Under the pieces are notes generated by a model. That model did not search any database. It had not been told where the DNA came from and saw only the letters and a list, made by a program, of their open reading frames with translations. Shown piece by piece: positions 22,286-33,679 of a stretch of DNA of 64,000 nucleotides; position 1 is the first letter of the stretch; each line of letters opens with the position of its first letter. Source of the stretch: Laccaria trichodermophora (lineage: Eukaryota; Basidiomycota; Agaricomycetes; Agaricales; Hydnangiaceae). The translations under genes and the position numbers were made by a program. The stretch spans positions 682,001 through 746,000 of the forward strand of contig JACTVC010000009.1 of the NCBI GenBank assembly GCA_018417955.1. Reading direction: 5' to 3'.

Positions 22286-22336
22286 CAAGTTGCAGGTGGT
22301 GTAGATTCATTCCCACGACTACATTGACTTGCAACC
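22286..22336. promoter_or_regulatory. Very short divergent promoter, GEP4 / clathrin light chain
   Basis: Only 51 bases separate the start codons of two oppositely transcribed, well supported genes. The control elements and transcription starts must lie in this gap or inside the neighbouring coding sequence. No TATA box is visible in it. Confidence 0.6.
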
Positions 22337-23392
22337 ATGACCGACTTGTTCTCCCGTGAAGCAGACTTTCTAGGCGGCGATTTTTCTTCGTCCCACAAGA
22401 CTGACATTGGGTCAGGCGACGACATCGACTTTGAACGTGCCGCGTCTGCTTTCCCCGATATTTCTCTCGACGGCATTGGAGACATACCCACACCAGCAGC
22501 AGCTTTGGCTGGACGAGCCAACAACAGTTTCTCATTTGACGACTTTGATAGCCCAGTAGAGAAAGACTCGGCGGTCAAGGTTACGGGCGATGACGAGCTG
22601 GACAAATTCCAGAATGAGTTCCCTGACATCCAGGTGCCTCAGGTGTGTGTCACGCTGGACATTGCGGTTGGAGAACAGCATACGTGATATGTACTCATGT
22701 ATCTGCTTCCCTTTGCACTCGACGGTGCTCTTCATTATCTATCGTTTTGCATGTTCTTCAGAGTCATACTGATATTCTTCGCAGCACCGTTCACCTCCAG
22801 TCGCTCAACCGCCTTCATTCGGGGCAACCTTCGCACCGCGGCCCCAACCCTCCGCATTCTCCTCTACCCCCATTCTGAACCAACCCATCGAAGAGGAGGA
22901 GCCGCAGGTGATCAAGTGCGTTCGCATTCGCTGCTTTCACCCTTCCTCCTGACGACCTCCAAACAGAGATTGGCGCGAGAAACAACAACTTGAGATTCAG
23001 GAGCGAGACAAAGCTTCCAAGGCCCGCCGTGAAGAAACCATTGCAAAGGCGGAGCGGTCAATTGACGAATTTTATGAAAACTATGCCAAAAAGAAAGAAC
23101 GAAATATCAGGGATAACAAGTACGCATTTCCGTCCATTCTTACCGACCCAATTGTGACCTTGTTCTGCTCATTAAAAGAGACCAAGAGGCCGAATATGTG
23201 ACCCACCTTAATGCGTCACTGACCACTGGTACGACTTGGGAGCGAATTTGTGAACTCATTGAACTCCAAAATTCCCAAAGCAAGACGATCGCACGGACGG
23301 GTGCAGGAACGACGGATTTGACACGGTTCAAAGAAGTTCTCTTGAGACTGAAGAGGGAGGGAGATGCAGCTCCTGGTGCAGCTGGATACTAG
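22337..23392 (+). CDS. CLC1: Clathrin light chain
   Basis: The first exon begins MTDLFSREADFLGGDFSSS and has DIDFERAASAFPDISLDG, the conserved N-terminal regulatory part. A Pro-rich exon follows (HRSPPVAQPPSFGATF, about 22787-22909). Then come the coiled-coil heavy-chain-binding region, VIKEWREKQQLEIQERDKAS and SKARREETIAKAERSIDEFY, and the conserved C terminus with GTTWERICELIELQNSQSK and GTTDLTRFKEVLLRLKREG, ending PGAAGY. Clathrin light chain binds heavy chain and tunes coat assembly in endocytosis and trans-Golgi traffic. The length and domain order are normal for fungi. It shares a 51-base upstream gap with GEP4. Confidence 0.95.
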
Positions 23393-23566
23393 ACTTTTGT
23401 GATACATCTGAAAGTAATGTGATTCGTTGACTTTCAGCATCATTTAAATTATGATTACAAAATCGATATCATAACAATAATAGTTGGTCAATCAGCGTCA
23501 GGTATCCCCCATTAGCCCTATTCATATCCACTTGGTATAATTTGCAAACGCGATGTCAACAGAGAG

Positions 23567-24874
23567 TTACATCTTCGCTTTCTCGACAGCAGGAACACCA
23601 GCAGCATCCTTTGAGGGAGTTTCAGTCTCTGAGGATGGCTCGACATCTGCGGGACTCGAGGCGTGTTCATCAACAAAGGTTTCAATTTCATCGGCCAATT
23701 TCTCCTGGACGCCATCGGGCTCGTTCTGCAACTCATGATAACCACCCTGCATGATGTGGGGTGAGCATGTTGCTTTGTGAAGCTATGATTGGGACGTACT
23801 GGAAAGAGAGTAATCTTTTTCTTCAATGCAGGTATCTTGTCATGGAAGGTTTGAGAAGCTTTGTGGGATGTAACCTAAAAAAAAGGCCAGACTTTGAGCC
23901 AAGGAATGTAGTAGAGAGCCGAAGGTACCTTATCCTCTGTTCCGTGAATTATAAAAGCCTACGAAGATAAATTTTAGCGAGAAGAACAAAGGAAGATGCT
24001 GACAGGTAAGTCCTTGGGCCAATCCTTATGTGCGGTATGAAGAAGACTTTCGCCCTAAGAATTCAACGTCAATCGACAGCCTGAAAAGCAGGAGGAGACA
24101 ATGGTAGGCACCCTGCTCAACATGTCGTGTATTCCTTTCAGTGAACCTGATTGTTTGATGAGTGGGTCTTTCAAGTAGGCTTCGTTGAAATCAGCGTCGT
24201 GCGACAGTTCCTATGTAATAAATCTAGAGTTCATCTCTAGTGCATAACAATGGTTTGGCCCTACCTCTGCCTTGACGTCTGCTGGGATCAAACTATGCGG
24301 CGCTAACACGCTCAGCTTTCCGCCGATCCATTTCAAGAGCTTGGGAGCGGGCGTGGTTTGTAAAATCAGAGGGCTCGTTGCAATGATACCGGAGAGAGAC
24401 GAGATATTGGTTTGAGAATGATCTGGCCGAGCTGCATAGCTCAACACTTCGCCGCCACCCTGAAAAGGCAATCAGAGCGCGTTTCAAATATTCGGAGAAA
24501 CTCACCATGGAATGACCCATTAAAAAGACAGGGAGACCTTTGAATGTCTCCTTGACATGGCTTATTGCCCAGTCGATGTCTCTCATCTGGTCCTTCCATG
24601 AAGTCTTTCCATAGGCACTTCCTTTACTTTTCTTTCCCTCCGTGTCCTGCGCGGTCAAACCAAAGCCGCGTTGGTCGTACGCAAAGACAGTGATACCGCG
24701 CTCAGCGAGTAAAGGATGGAAATGGGTGTACCTCCCGACGTGTTCTGCAAAGCCATGCAAGAAGACGAGAGCAGCTTTAGGGGGAGTTGAGGGTGGGGGA
24801 GCGTAAGTGCGGGTATAGAAACTGGTATCCAGCGGACCAGAAAGCCAGGTCTCGGTGTATTTAGCGGTGGACAT
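23567..24874 (-). CDS. Monoglyceride lipase (serine hydrolase, alpha/beta hydrolase fold)
   Basis: The start at 24874 gives MSTAKYTETWLSGPLDTSFY; an ATG 11 codons upstream is also in frame. The first exon has FLHGFAEHVGRY and AYDQRGFGLTA. The nucleophile elbow GHSMGG is split by an intron near 24467-24508. Downstream exons give ADVKAELSHDADFNEAY, FIIHGTEDKVTSH with the likely acid Asp, and GGYHELQNEPDG with the catalytic His (near 23740). Monoglyceride lipases free fatty acid and glycerol from monoacylglycerol, often at lipid droplets or membranes. The C terminus is extended by about 50 residues rich in Glu, Ser and Pro after the catalytic domain. Its 3' end faces that of clathrin light chain. 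Confidence 0.9.
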
Positions 24875-25052
24875 GTGAAGGCGCAACAAATGTCGCGAAC
24901 AGAGCATTGGATTCTAATAAATACCGTATTTATCGCAATTTGGTTCAAAAGGATGTGCCAAACATATTTTACCGAGAGCAAGTAAACCCGTTCCGTTATC
25001 CTCAGCATGCGCATGTCTTCGTCTGCCATAACTTCTCTCTAATTAATCCAGC

Positions 25053-27867
25053 ATGCTCGGAATATGGGCTACCAGTTGTTCGCGTCCTCCGGCCTTGATT
25101 GGCTTGGTAAAGCGTACCACATGTAGCCACAGGACCCTCGTTTTCAAGCCACGCACGTCATTTGTCAAGCAATTTCAAGCCCACAGGCCCTATACCACTC
25201 CTCCTACCCCCACCCAGACTCCGAAAAGTCATAACGCGTCTATCTTATCTCGCGTCTTGCCATTCCGAGGCGGTCCTCAAAACACTTCCTCCTTGCGAAA
25301 AATTGTTGCGCTCGCGAAACCAGAAACGAAGCCCTTGCTGGCTGCCATCGGTCTCCTTCTTGCCTCGTCGGCCGTCTCAATGAGCGTACCCTTTACTATT
25401 GGCAAACTAATCGATTTTTTTTCGACGAACAACCCCGTGCGTTCTGCTCTATCTTTTCTGAACCTAGCTCAACTCGGCTTCCCTTGTTAGCAAATACCAT
25501 TTGGTCTGTCAACGTGGGAAGCATCTACCCTATTGTTGGTGTTATTCACCGCCGGAGCGGCCGCCAATGCTGGTCGCGCAATGATCATGAGACTGGCAGG
25601 TGAGAATGCTCATACGCCGCTTTCGGACTCCCAAGATTTGACATTAATCGGCAAACCATATCCCACTAGGACAACGAATCGTGGCTCGGCTTCGTGAACA
25701 GACTTATAGTGCCGCTCTCAAGCAAGAAGTCGAATTTGTTGAACGAGGCGAAGGAGATGTCCTTAGTCGATTGAGTGTTGACACAAGCATAGTCGGTGAA
25801 AGGTCTCTATTTTGTTGGTACCTCGACACGCATCTCATCTTAAATTATCAGCGTAACACAGAATCTTTCTGATGGACTTCGGGCCGTCGTTATGTCTTCC
25901 GTTGGTCGTAAGTTTCCCATCGAGGGTGTTATGCAATTCACGTATCCGTCCTCCAGTTGGCGCAATGTTTTACGTCTCACCCACATTAACAATGTTGATG
26001 TTGGCTGTCGTACCACCAGTATCGTTGGGTGCTGTGCGTCTTTCTTTTACGCACTTCACAAAGCTCCTCCGAACAAATTTCTGAATAGGTCTTCTATGGT
26101 CGTTATCTCAAAAAACTGTCAAACAAGACTCAGGAAGCGGTAGGAGAAATGACCAAGGTATGAATCTTCTTTTCTTGAATTTCACAGAATTTTTCACACA
26201 CCCAATAGGTCGCTACGGAATCACTATCCGCTCTTCGCACTGTTCAAGCCTTCAACGCCGTCCCACAAGAAGAGCAAAAGTTCCACGATCGGATAGATAA
26301 GATTCTGGTGCTTGCAAGAAAAGAAGCTATCGCGAGTGGCATTTTCTTTGGAAGCACTGGTTGGAGTGGCAATATAACGTTACTTGCTTTGCTTGGATAC
26401 GGTTCGTCGATCATTTGACGTAGTTCAAGATTTGGCATTCTAAAACGACGCAGGTGGGACGCTTGTATCTCACGGGACGATTTCTGTGGGAGACCTCACA
26501 AGTCTGCTACTATATACCGTTTATGTTGGAAGTGGTCTGCAAATGCTCACGTAAGTCTATTTTCAATGATTTCGGAATTGTGTTTAACTTGCTGCAGTTC
26601 ATTTTTTGTACGTCAGCTTTCTCCTGTACCCCACCCGACCCTAAGTCTCTGCCAAGTCCTCCATCATGCGCGGAATCGGAGCAGGAACGCGTGTATTCGA
26701 AGTCATAGATCGAACGCCCGCGATCCCAGCTGACTCAGGATTAGCAGTTCCACCAGATCGACGGGGCGTCGTGAGGTTTGAAGGAATCAACTTTGAGTAC
26801 CCCAGCCGCAAGGGTGTGGAGATCTTGAAGGATTTTAACTTGGAGATGGGTGTCGGCGAGAGTATTGCTATCGTGTAGGAGGCCACGCGATCTATACTCA
26901 TCTCACACTGACCTTTGACCGACTTTTAGAGGGGAAAGTGGGGGTGGCAAATCTTCCATACAATCGCTTCTTCTTCGGTATTATGATCCTGTAAAGGGAA
27001 AAGTGACATTCGATGGCCAAGGTTGTTGCTTTCGCCACTTGATATGTCGATTTTCCATTGATATCATTTTCAGACATTCGCGAATTTTCTGCGACGTCAT
27101 GGCGGAGTATCATTGGTGTGGTGCCCCAGGATCCTGTCCTCTTTACGGGGACCATCGCGACCAATATTGCATTCGGAAACCCTGATGCAAGTCGCGAGCA
27201 AATTGAGAGCGCTGCCCGTGAGGCCAATTGTGAATTTATCTGGGGCATGCCAAAAGGTTTCGATACTGAAAGTAAGTCGCATGCTTTTACCGACTTATGT
27301 ATCCGCTAATTTTGATAAATAGTTGGTCGTCTGAGTCTCAGTGGCGGACAGCGTCAGCGTCTTGCGATAGCTCGTGCACTGCTGAAGAAACCTGTGATTT
27401 TAGCGCTCGACGAGGCTACGAGCTCTCTCGACGCTACGTCTGAGCGGAGGGTAAGCTGGCTATGTTGCATACAATACCTTTCAAGGAACTCACAGACTTT
27501 TTAGGTGAATGACGCCATCGATAAAATCCTCAGATCACGACAAACAACCTGCTTGTTTGTAGCTCATCGTCTGTCAACAATTGCTAGAGCGGAACGCATA
27601 GTCGTTCTTGAAGGTACGTGATGTGAATATGAGTACTTTCACAAAAGTCCTAAAACGGTATAGGCGGACGAATAACTGAATCAGGGACATATCGGGAGCT
27701 AGTTGGTCTATTTCTTTCCCGTTCATACCATTGGAGCTGATGATGATTTTCAGGTCACCGATGAGAATTCTAGATTCCGAGCTCTTATGGCTGCACAACT
27801 AAATGCAGCTGCTGGAGAAAGCTTGTACATAGAGCGGGTGTCAGAAGTGACACCCACGGATAATTAG
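25053..27867 (+). CDS. MDL1: Mitochondrial ABC half-transporter, MDL1 type
   Basis: The N terminus ([20 protein letters not shown] and following) is rich in Arg, Ser and Thr with no early acid, like a mitochondrial import signal. The membrane domain follows, with [39 protein letters not shown] and [13 protein letters not shown]. The nucleotide-binding domain has [14 protein letters not shown], Walker [10 protein letters not shown] (about 26931-26957), a Q-loop [13 protein letters not shown], signature LSGGQRQR (about 27340), Walker [14 protein letters not shown] and a switch His in [13 protein letters not shown]. It ends at TAG 27865-27867. Yeast MDL1 exports peptides from the mitochondrial matrix; this role is inferred from similarity. 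At least eleven introns are needed. Confidence 0.92.
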
Positions 27868-28165
27868 GAACGTGCTTAGATGTATTTGAATGTACGTATA
27901 TCTTCAGATAGACACCACCCCCACACCCTGTATCAAACTTACACCATCAAGCGTGCTATGGTTTAAAACGTGGCGTGTCAACTACAGCACGTCGGCATGG
28001 ACGGATGCTGGACGACAGACACAAGTTTTACTGACATCATGGCTCACACGTTGGGGTGCCTCATGATGCGTGGTTCGCGAACCTCATTTATTAGAGGCAA
28101 TTTCAGCTGGTGTCGCGATGTGCTTCAAGCTGTTATACCCCCATTCGCAAATCTAAGCATACGCT

Positions 28166-29235
28166 ATGGAGCCTCCTACACCAACCAGCACCGGAGCAGC
28201 TCATCAATCCCCTACAAAAGATCACACAGTTCCTGATGCATTTGTGAATACCAGAACGTTGTTCGATCGGATGAAGGATCCTCTCAGCGGGTTGGACGTG
28301 AGCCTGGATTATCTTTCACCGCCTCTGTCTGATAAGCACGTTTTTATAGGCAACGTATGAGGATTTACAGGGACAAAGTATGCAGGTCGCCCAACTGGCT
28401 GGGGACGTAGGAGCGAAATCAGAGATTGTCGAGTTCGTCAGCGCGTGCTTGTGTTTGAACGGAGTTGATAAAGATGGACAGACTATGCCAGCAAATACAG
28501 GACCAAGATCGACGACACAAGGAGGCGATCGATGAAATTCAAAGTGTGGCTTCTCTGTCCTGTTTTCTGCGTCGCAGCGTATGACGAACATGATCAACAG
28601 ATATCCTCGACGATTTGATCAAGAACCAGGCCATCGAGGAGATGAGAAAGCAGGGTAAGTTTCAAGCCAACTCTGCCTGCATACCCGGTTGTTGAAATAA
28701 CAGCAGTGGAGGAAGAGCTCGCAGCGCAGATCGATGAGGTTGTCAAAGAACAAGTTGCCGCGTGTTTGGGGACACACATTCCGCCAGAACTTCAAGATGA
28801 GGTAGTGGAGAGCAACGAGGAGCTTGAGAAAGTTAGGATGGCGTTGCATAATTCGTACGTTTTTGGAATGAGAACGTCAAACTTCATTCTTGACGGATGG
28901 TTTATTCAGAGAAAGCAGGCGCGCAAATGCAGATTTGCGGTCAAGCAAACCCGACGCGTTGCTACACACCATTTATATGTCGGATGGGCAGGTCAGCCCT
29001 GCCTTCCCGAACGATCTCAAGTCTCTTTTTGGCCTGGACGGTGAGTTATTCGGTAAATGCAAAGAGCGTGCTCAATGGATGCCATTCAACAGGGGAGACT
29101 TGCAAAACCATCATGCTTCATTACGATTTGCCTAATCCGACTGAATCGCGGGACCGGAACCTCAATAGAATTATGCAATTTTGCGGGGTCAAGTACCAAT
29201 TGGTGGAGAGAGACTATGTTCAAATTTCCGCGTAA
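28166..29235 (+). CDS. Conserved coiled-coil protein of unknown function
   Basis: Spliced exons begin MEPPTPTSTGAAHQSPTKD and give AFVNTRTLFDRMKDPLSGLD, ATYEDLQGQSMQVAQLAGD, and a coiled-coil part with LCQQIQDQDRRHKEAIDEIQ and EEMRKQVEEELAAQIDEVVK. The end has SPAFPNDLKSLFGLDGETCK and NLNRIMQFCGVKYQLVE, and stops at 29235. The alternation of hydrophobic and charged residues over about 100 residues predicts a helical coiled coil. I recall similar proteins in mushroom genomes but no assigned role. The last intron (about 29041-29092) is chosen because it keeps the frame into MQFCGVKYQLV. Confidence 0.7.
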
Positions 29236-29788
29236 TGGCTGACAACATATTTTAGGTGCGTCCAAACGCATAGACGCTGGACAGGTGATGACTACTGGCA
29301 GTCAAGACTCAACTACGTATGCTATGCACATAGCGGCAGAGGTAGAGGTCGGAGTAATGCCCAGAAACAACCGTTTCCTGATATACTACTACCTGGCACG
29401 TTACCGTTTGACGTTACTGATACAGGGCGCTTAGTAGTCTCTTGACGGACCTTGTTATGCCTTGACCACTGCATCTGAACCCACTATAGCTAAGCTACTC
29501 CAAATAACGTTTGCAAGGTGTGACGCGTAGCACTGGGTAGCATTGGCGGGAACTCTACAGTGGCAGATACTACATGAACCAATATTTATCTTTCACCGTT
29601 ACAATCAAACTATCATTTCCTCAAATTCATCATGCTTCTCAATTATTTATGACATTGTCTGATGTAGTACCATATTATCTCTGTACATAAAAACGTCTCC
29701 CATGATTATCTATGATACAAAAAAGAGTCCGGGACGTCGCGAGCCAGCCTGCCGCTAACACATATGTACAAGCCATGAACGTTGAACT
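29236..29788. other. Intergenic stretch
   Basis: A-T-rich sequence with no reading frame or repeat that I can support. It separates the coiled-coil gene from the next minus-strand frame. Confidence 0.5.
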
Positions 29789-31010
29789 TCAAGCAGGTAG
29801 GTAAAGACTGTCCTCCAGCAGTGCCATCATCTCCCTCGCATTCACCCTGATAGAGTACCGACAATCGTCATAAAGCACATCATATTCAACTGACCTGTCC
29901 CGCTTCCTGGAGTAGCCAATAACCTCATACTTCACAGGATCATCCTTATCCAAGGGTACAAATTGCTTCCCGTGCAGATTTTCGGGATCTTGGAAAAGTC
30001 GGAGCTCTTCAGACGTGATGCGCCTCGGCTGTACGATATCCATGTTTTTGTCTCCAGCCTCTAGACCAAAACGCGAGTCCATCACTAAGCTGTCCATACT
30101 ATGCTCTACCAGCACCTCGGCGCACCCTACGAGTCGTCAGTCACTGATCGTCACACATTTTGGCTGGACAAAATTTTCAAGTTGTCACCTGTTGTCACGC
30201 AACATCACGCTTGTCCAGCCAAAAATTGTGACGATCAGTGACCGCCGACTCATAGGGTGCGCCGAGGTGCTGGTAGGGCATAGTATCTTTCGCAAGAGCC
30301 TCATATATGCCCTGGTAGACGTTGATGGGCACAACGCAATCCACAGGCGATGTCAAATTGGTTGTCTCTGAATCGTTTCGCTCTATCTCCTTTGTCTGGA
30401 TGAGATGGTCCTGCAGCACAGAGCAAAGCTGGGCAAAATGGTGCTTACCTCCTGTATCGTATCAACGTTGTTTGTTGTCACCTCATGATCACCCTGGATG
30501 GGAGAAGTAGAATATAGAGACATCCTAAAAATCATCAATGAGATGTAGAATACAGGACAGGGTAATTGAACTGGATTACTCACGCTAATTCATTATGCCT
30601 CTTCAGTATCGCCAACTGAATGCTTTCACGATACTGTGAAATCTTGCAGGTTACGAGGCACATGAGGGCCCCATAAGCACCGTGCATGATTTTGACACGA
30701 CTGAATACTTATGTTAGATGGTAAAGCCTTAGCAGCCTTGTAAAAAACTCAACTCGTTGAGGTCCCGAGGTACTAAATCACAAATTTCATCACAGCGAGC
30801 AAGATACTCGTCAACGTTATCTTGTGTGGGTTGCCAGAGTTGACCATGTTTTGCGACGAAGGGTGACTGCTGGATATTTGCCATGGCTGCTTCAAAACTG
30901 GGTGGGTCTGATCTGAGCGCTTCCGACTGGTCTGTGAAGACGGTTTCATATTTAATCCGTCTTTGCGCCATATCCTCAACAACGTCGACTGCATTGGAAG
31001 CGCGATGCAT
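29789..31010 (-). CDS. Unrecognised protein, interrupted by a foldback element
   Basis: The frames follow each other on the minus strand. 31010-30729 encodes MHRASNAVDVVEDMAQRRIK and CDEICDLVPRDLNELS. About 30690-30590 encodes KIMHGAYGALMCLVTC and SIQLAILKRHNELA. About 30420-30290 encodes DHLIQTKEIERNDSE and VPINVYQGIYEALAKD. 30115-29789 encodes ITSEELRLFQDPENLHGKQF and ends MALLEDSLYLPA. I do not recognise a family. The last two parts are separated by the palindromic element at 30096-30286, and the reading frame runs into its arms on both sides. That element either sits in an intron or has broken the gene. A start farther upstream, to 31228, is possible. Confidence 0.35.
30096..30286. mobile_element. 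Foldback / MITE-like palindrome with 76-77 bp arms
   Basis: The left arm (30096-30172) and right arm (30211-30286) are near-perfect inverted copies, around 90 percent matched by eye. The arms run from ATACTATGC through CTACCAGCACCTCGGCGCAC to TTTTGGCTGGACAA. The 38-base centre contains two GTTGTCAC words. It has no coding capacity. No target-site duplication is clear at the ends. The structure is that of a non-autonomous foldback or miniature inverted-repeat transposon; the family is not identified. Confidence 0.8.
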
Positions 31011-31851
31011 GATGCAGAGGAAGATGTTTCACAATGAGGTAGGAGAGCAAACGGAACTGTGACGTATGACAAATGAAAAGAGTCAGAGATCGCAAAGCCA
31101 GCCACACACGGCGCATATTTATGGCTCTCTACATCCAATGTAAGCTCTGATACGGCGACAGCGATTGACAATAATCTGGGGAACTTGAAGGCCATAGCCA
31201 ATAAGGTATTGAGAAACCTTGTCACCATCTAGAGCTGCCATTGAGGTAAGAGCAGGTAAATTAGCGATCAATGTCCTTCAAGCAACAAAAGAAGTTCAAA
31301 CAGGAGGCACTCTCCCATCTTCTTCATTCACAAAAAAAAAATCATATGGAAGGGTTGATCCATCTCTAGATGTTGCATTTAAAGCCTAGGGGTAACATGT
31401 AGAGGGTCAAGGAAGGTCGAGAGACATGGGTATGGACATACTCGTGTTGCCTTACTATCGACCAACTCTTGTTGCCTTACTATCAACTCTATGGAGCTGT
31501 TGTTCAATATTGTTTAGCTGCTGCCCAAAGTTGTTCAACTGCTGCTGGACTGGTGCAAACTAAGGTGGTGCCGCAGCTTCCATAGCAGAAGTCAATACAC
31601 GTCAAGACAAGGTTACAAGTAGGCTATGGGTTGAAGGCCAAGTAAAATGTGAAGATGCCGTAGTTGTCAGATCGGAAATCCTGGCGTAGACTTTTAGACG
31701 CGAGCGTCGCAGTTGGTAGGTCTAAAGCTTGTGAAGTTGATGCGAAGGGAGCTTGCTTCGTAATCTTACTCGAGTAGTAAGCGCTTAAGCCATCAATGCA
31801 TCAAGTCGAGCCGGAACCCCTGACTCCTGCTACTATCCTACTACATCGACT
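31011..31851. other. Intergenic stretch before the Nudix gene
   Basis: No supported gene. A minus-strand frame reaches back to 31228 and may be the 5' part of the unrecognised gene at 29789-31010. An A run of nine lies near 31332. Short direct repeats of CTTACTATCAAC-type sequence lie at about 31450-31490. Nothing else is recognisable. Confidence 0.4.
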
Positions 31852-33537
31852 ATGCCTCAAACGTACGACGTTCAGTGCTTGCTCATTTGAAAATATGCTC
31901 ATCGTGAAGGCTATACAGACCTGTTAATTTCTACGGTGGCTCACCTCTGAACCGTTTGTCCTGGCTCAGAACATCTCAGACGTTCCTTAACGCCATTATC
32001 GCGCTTCCCAGCACGCGTTGGCTTCTTTTCAACGCAGGGCAACCCCTCGTAGCCTCCTCAGCTCATGTACCGACCAAGCCCTCTTCTGTTTATCTCACAA
32101 CGAATGACGTGAAGCCCTTGCTGGGAGCTGAGCCATACTTCGATCAAGGGCAGCAAGTTGGTGTCCACCTTCAAAGCACTGCCAGCAAAGATTCTCACTA
32201 CTCTCCGACGGAAACGGCGCGCCACCTTGGTTCTCGGATTGTGTTTCTCGGCCTGCATGAGCCCCAGTCGGACGATAACCCCGCCCTTCCCTCGTCAGAG
32301 TTTACTGACCCGGATTTGGCGATGCCAAAGCTGAAGGGTACCCCATACTTTGCAATGGACGTTGCAGATCTTGATCTCCCACCTCAGCAAGTTCAAGAAA
32401 TTTTGACGCTAGCCGTTGGACAGGGTCAAGTTCCGTCTTGGACAGAGCCTAGGGGGTTGATGTCGAGCACGGATCAATTTTTTGCTGCCGTTTTTGCCTC
32501 AGCTCGTAGTCTTGTCGACTGGAATTCACGCAACAAGGTTAGTTAGACAAAGATGGCATGCTCTTTGCAGGCTGATTCATCTATCTGAGCAGTTCTGTCC
32601 TGCCTGCGGATCGCCCACGTATTCACTATGGGGTGGTTGGAAAATTGCATGTTCATCGTTGTTACCCTGGCAAGACAGTACTAAGCGAGCTCCTTGCCCC
32701 ACAAGGTACTTACGAGTAGGAAATTAGAGTGAACTTGGAGTTGATCACTGATGAATTTGCAATAGCAAAGGACAGCACAATTTTACTTACCCTCGTACCG
32801 ATGCTGCTGTCATCATGATTGCGATCGACGAAACGGGGGAAAAAGTCTTACTCGGTAGAAATGTATGTATTGCCGAGAAACTTTGGTGAAAAAATCCTGC
32901 TCACAATCTATGCAGGCGAAGTTCCCCGGAATGTTTTATTCCGCTCTCGCTGGCTTTCTCGAGCCTGGAGAGTCGTTTGAAGATGCCGTCGTGAGGGAGA
33001 TGTGGGAAGAGGCCGGTGTTCGCGTTCGGGATGTCAAGTATCATTCTGGGCAGCCATGGGTAAGGCCAACAAAGAATTCATCGTCTTACAAGCATCAGAG
33101 TAATGGGGACTTTAGCCTTATCCATCGAACCTCATGGTCGGATTTTACGCTCGCGCTGATTCCACCAAACCTATCCGAACAGACCTCGATAACGAGCTTG
33201 TAGGCAAGTATATCACGTCACATTTGGGTGCTTCACCTCAATCATGTTCTTCATAGATGCTCGATGGTACACCCGTCAAGAGGTTCTTTATGTACTCAAC
33301 CACCCGGAAGGCACAAGATTTACTAAAACAGACGTGAAGAAAATGGCCGAACTTACCGAGGGGAAACAGGATGATTCCCAACCTTCCCCGGCCTCTGAGG
33401 CTGCACGAACAGAAGGCGATCCGCCTTTTAGGCTGCCCCCTACTACCGCAATTGCTGGTGTCTTAATCAGGGACTGGGCGGACGGCAAGATCGGGTTTTA
33501 TGAACCAGAAGGGAGAGAACACAAAGGAAATCTATAA
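31852..33537 (+). CDS. NPY1: NADH pyrophosphatase, NPY1/NUDT12-type Nudix hydrolase
   Basis: A tiny first coding exon (31852-31862, MPQ plus two bases) joins at 31919 to PVNFYGGSPLNRLSWLRTSQ, the start typical of fungal members. Then come TFLNAIIALPSTRWLLFNAG, LVDWNSRNKFCPACGSPT (first half of a zinc ribbon), FTYPRTDAAVIMIAID, and the Nudix box GFLEPGESFEDAVVREMWEE with AGV after it (about 32952-33020). A DARWYTRQEVL exon follows, and the last frame ends PEGREHKGNL at 33537. The Nudix box binds Mg2+ and cleaves NADH or NAD+ to a nicotinamide nucleotide and AMP; NUDT12-type enzymes also act on NAD-capped RNA. Yeast Npy1 is peroxisomal, but no C-terminal PTS1 is seen here. Confidence 0.92.
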
Positions 33538-33679
33538 CTTTTGATCGAGGAATACAACGTGATTTGCGAAAAAAGTAAGCATTAAGATTGTTGTCGTTGT
33601 GACGACTGAGAACGCTTCAAGCATCCAGTCCACACCTGCCCATTTTTTGGGTAAAAAGTAAAAAAAGTCAGAGTTACGT

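Noticed and set aside
29236..29434. Extension of the coiled-coil gene to a stop at 29434 through a 212-base intron
   Set aside because: A normal short intron and a stop at 29235 give the better ending (MQFCGVKYQLV), so the longer model was dropped.
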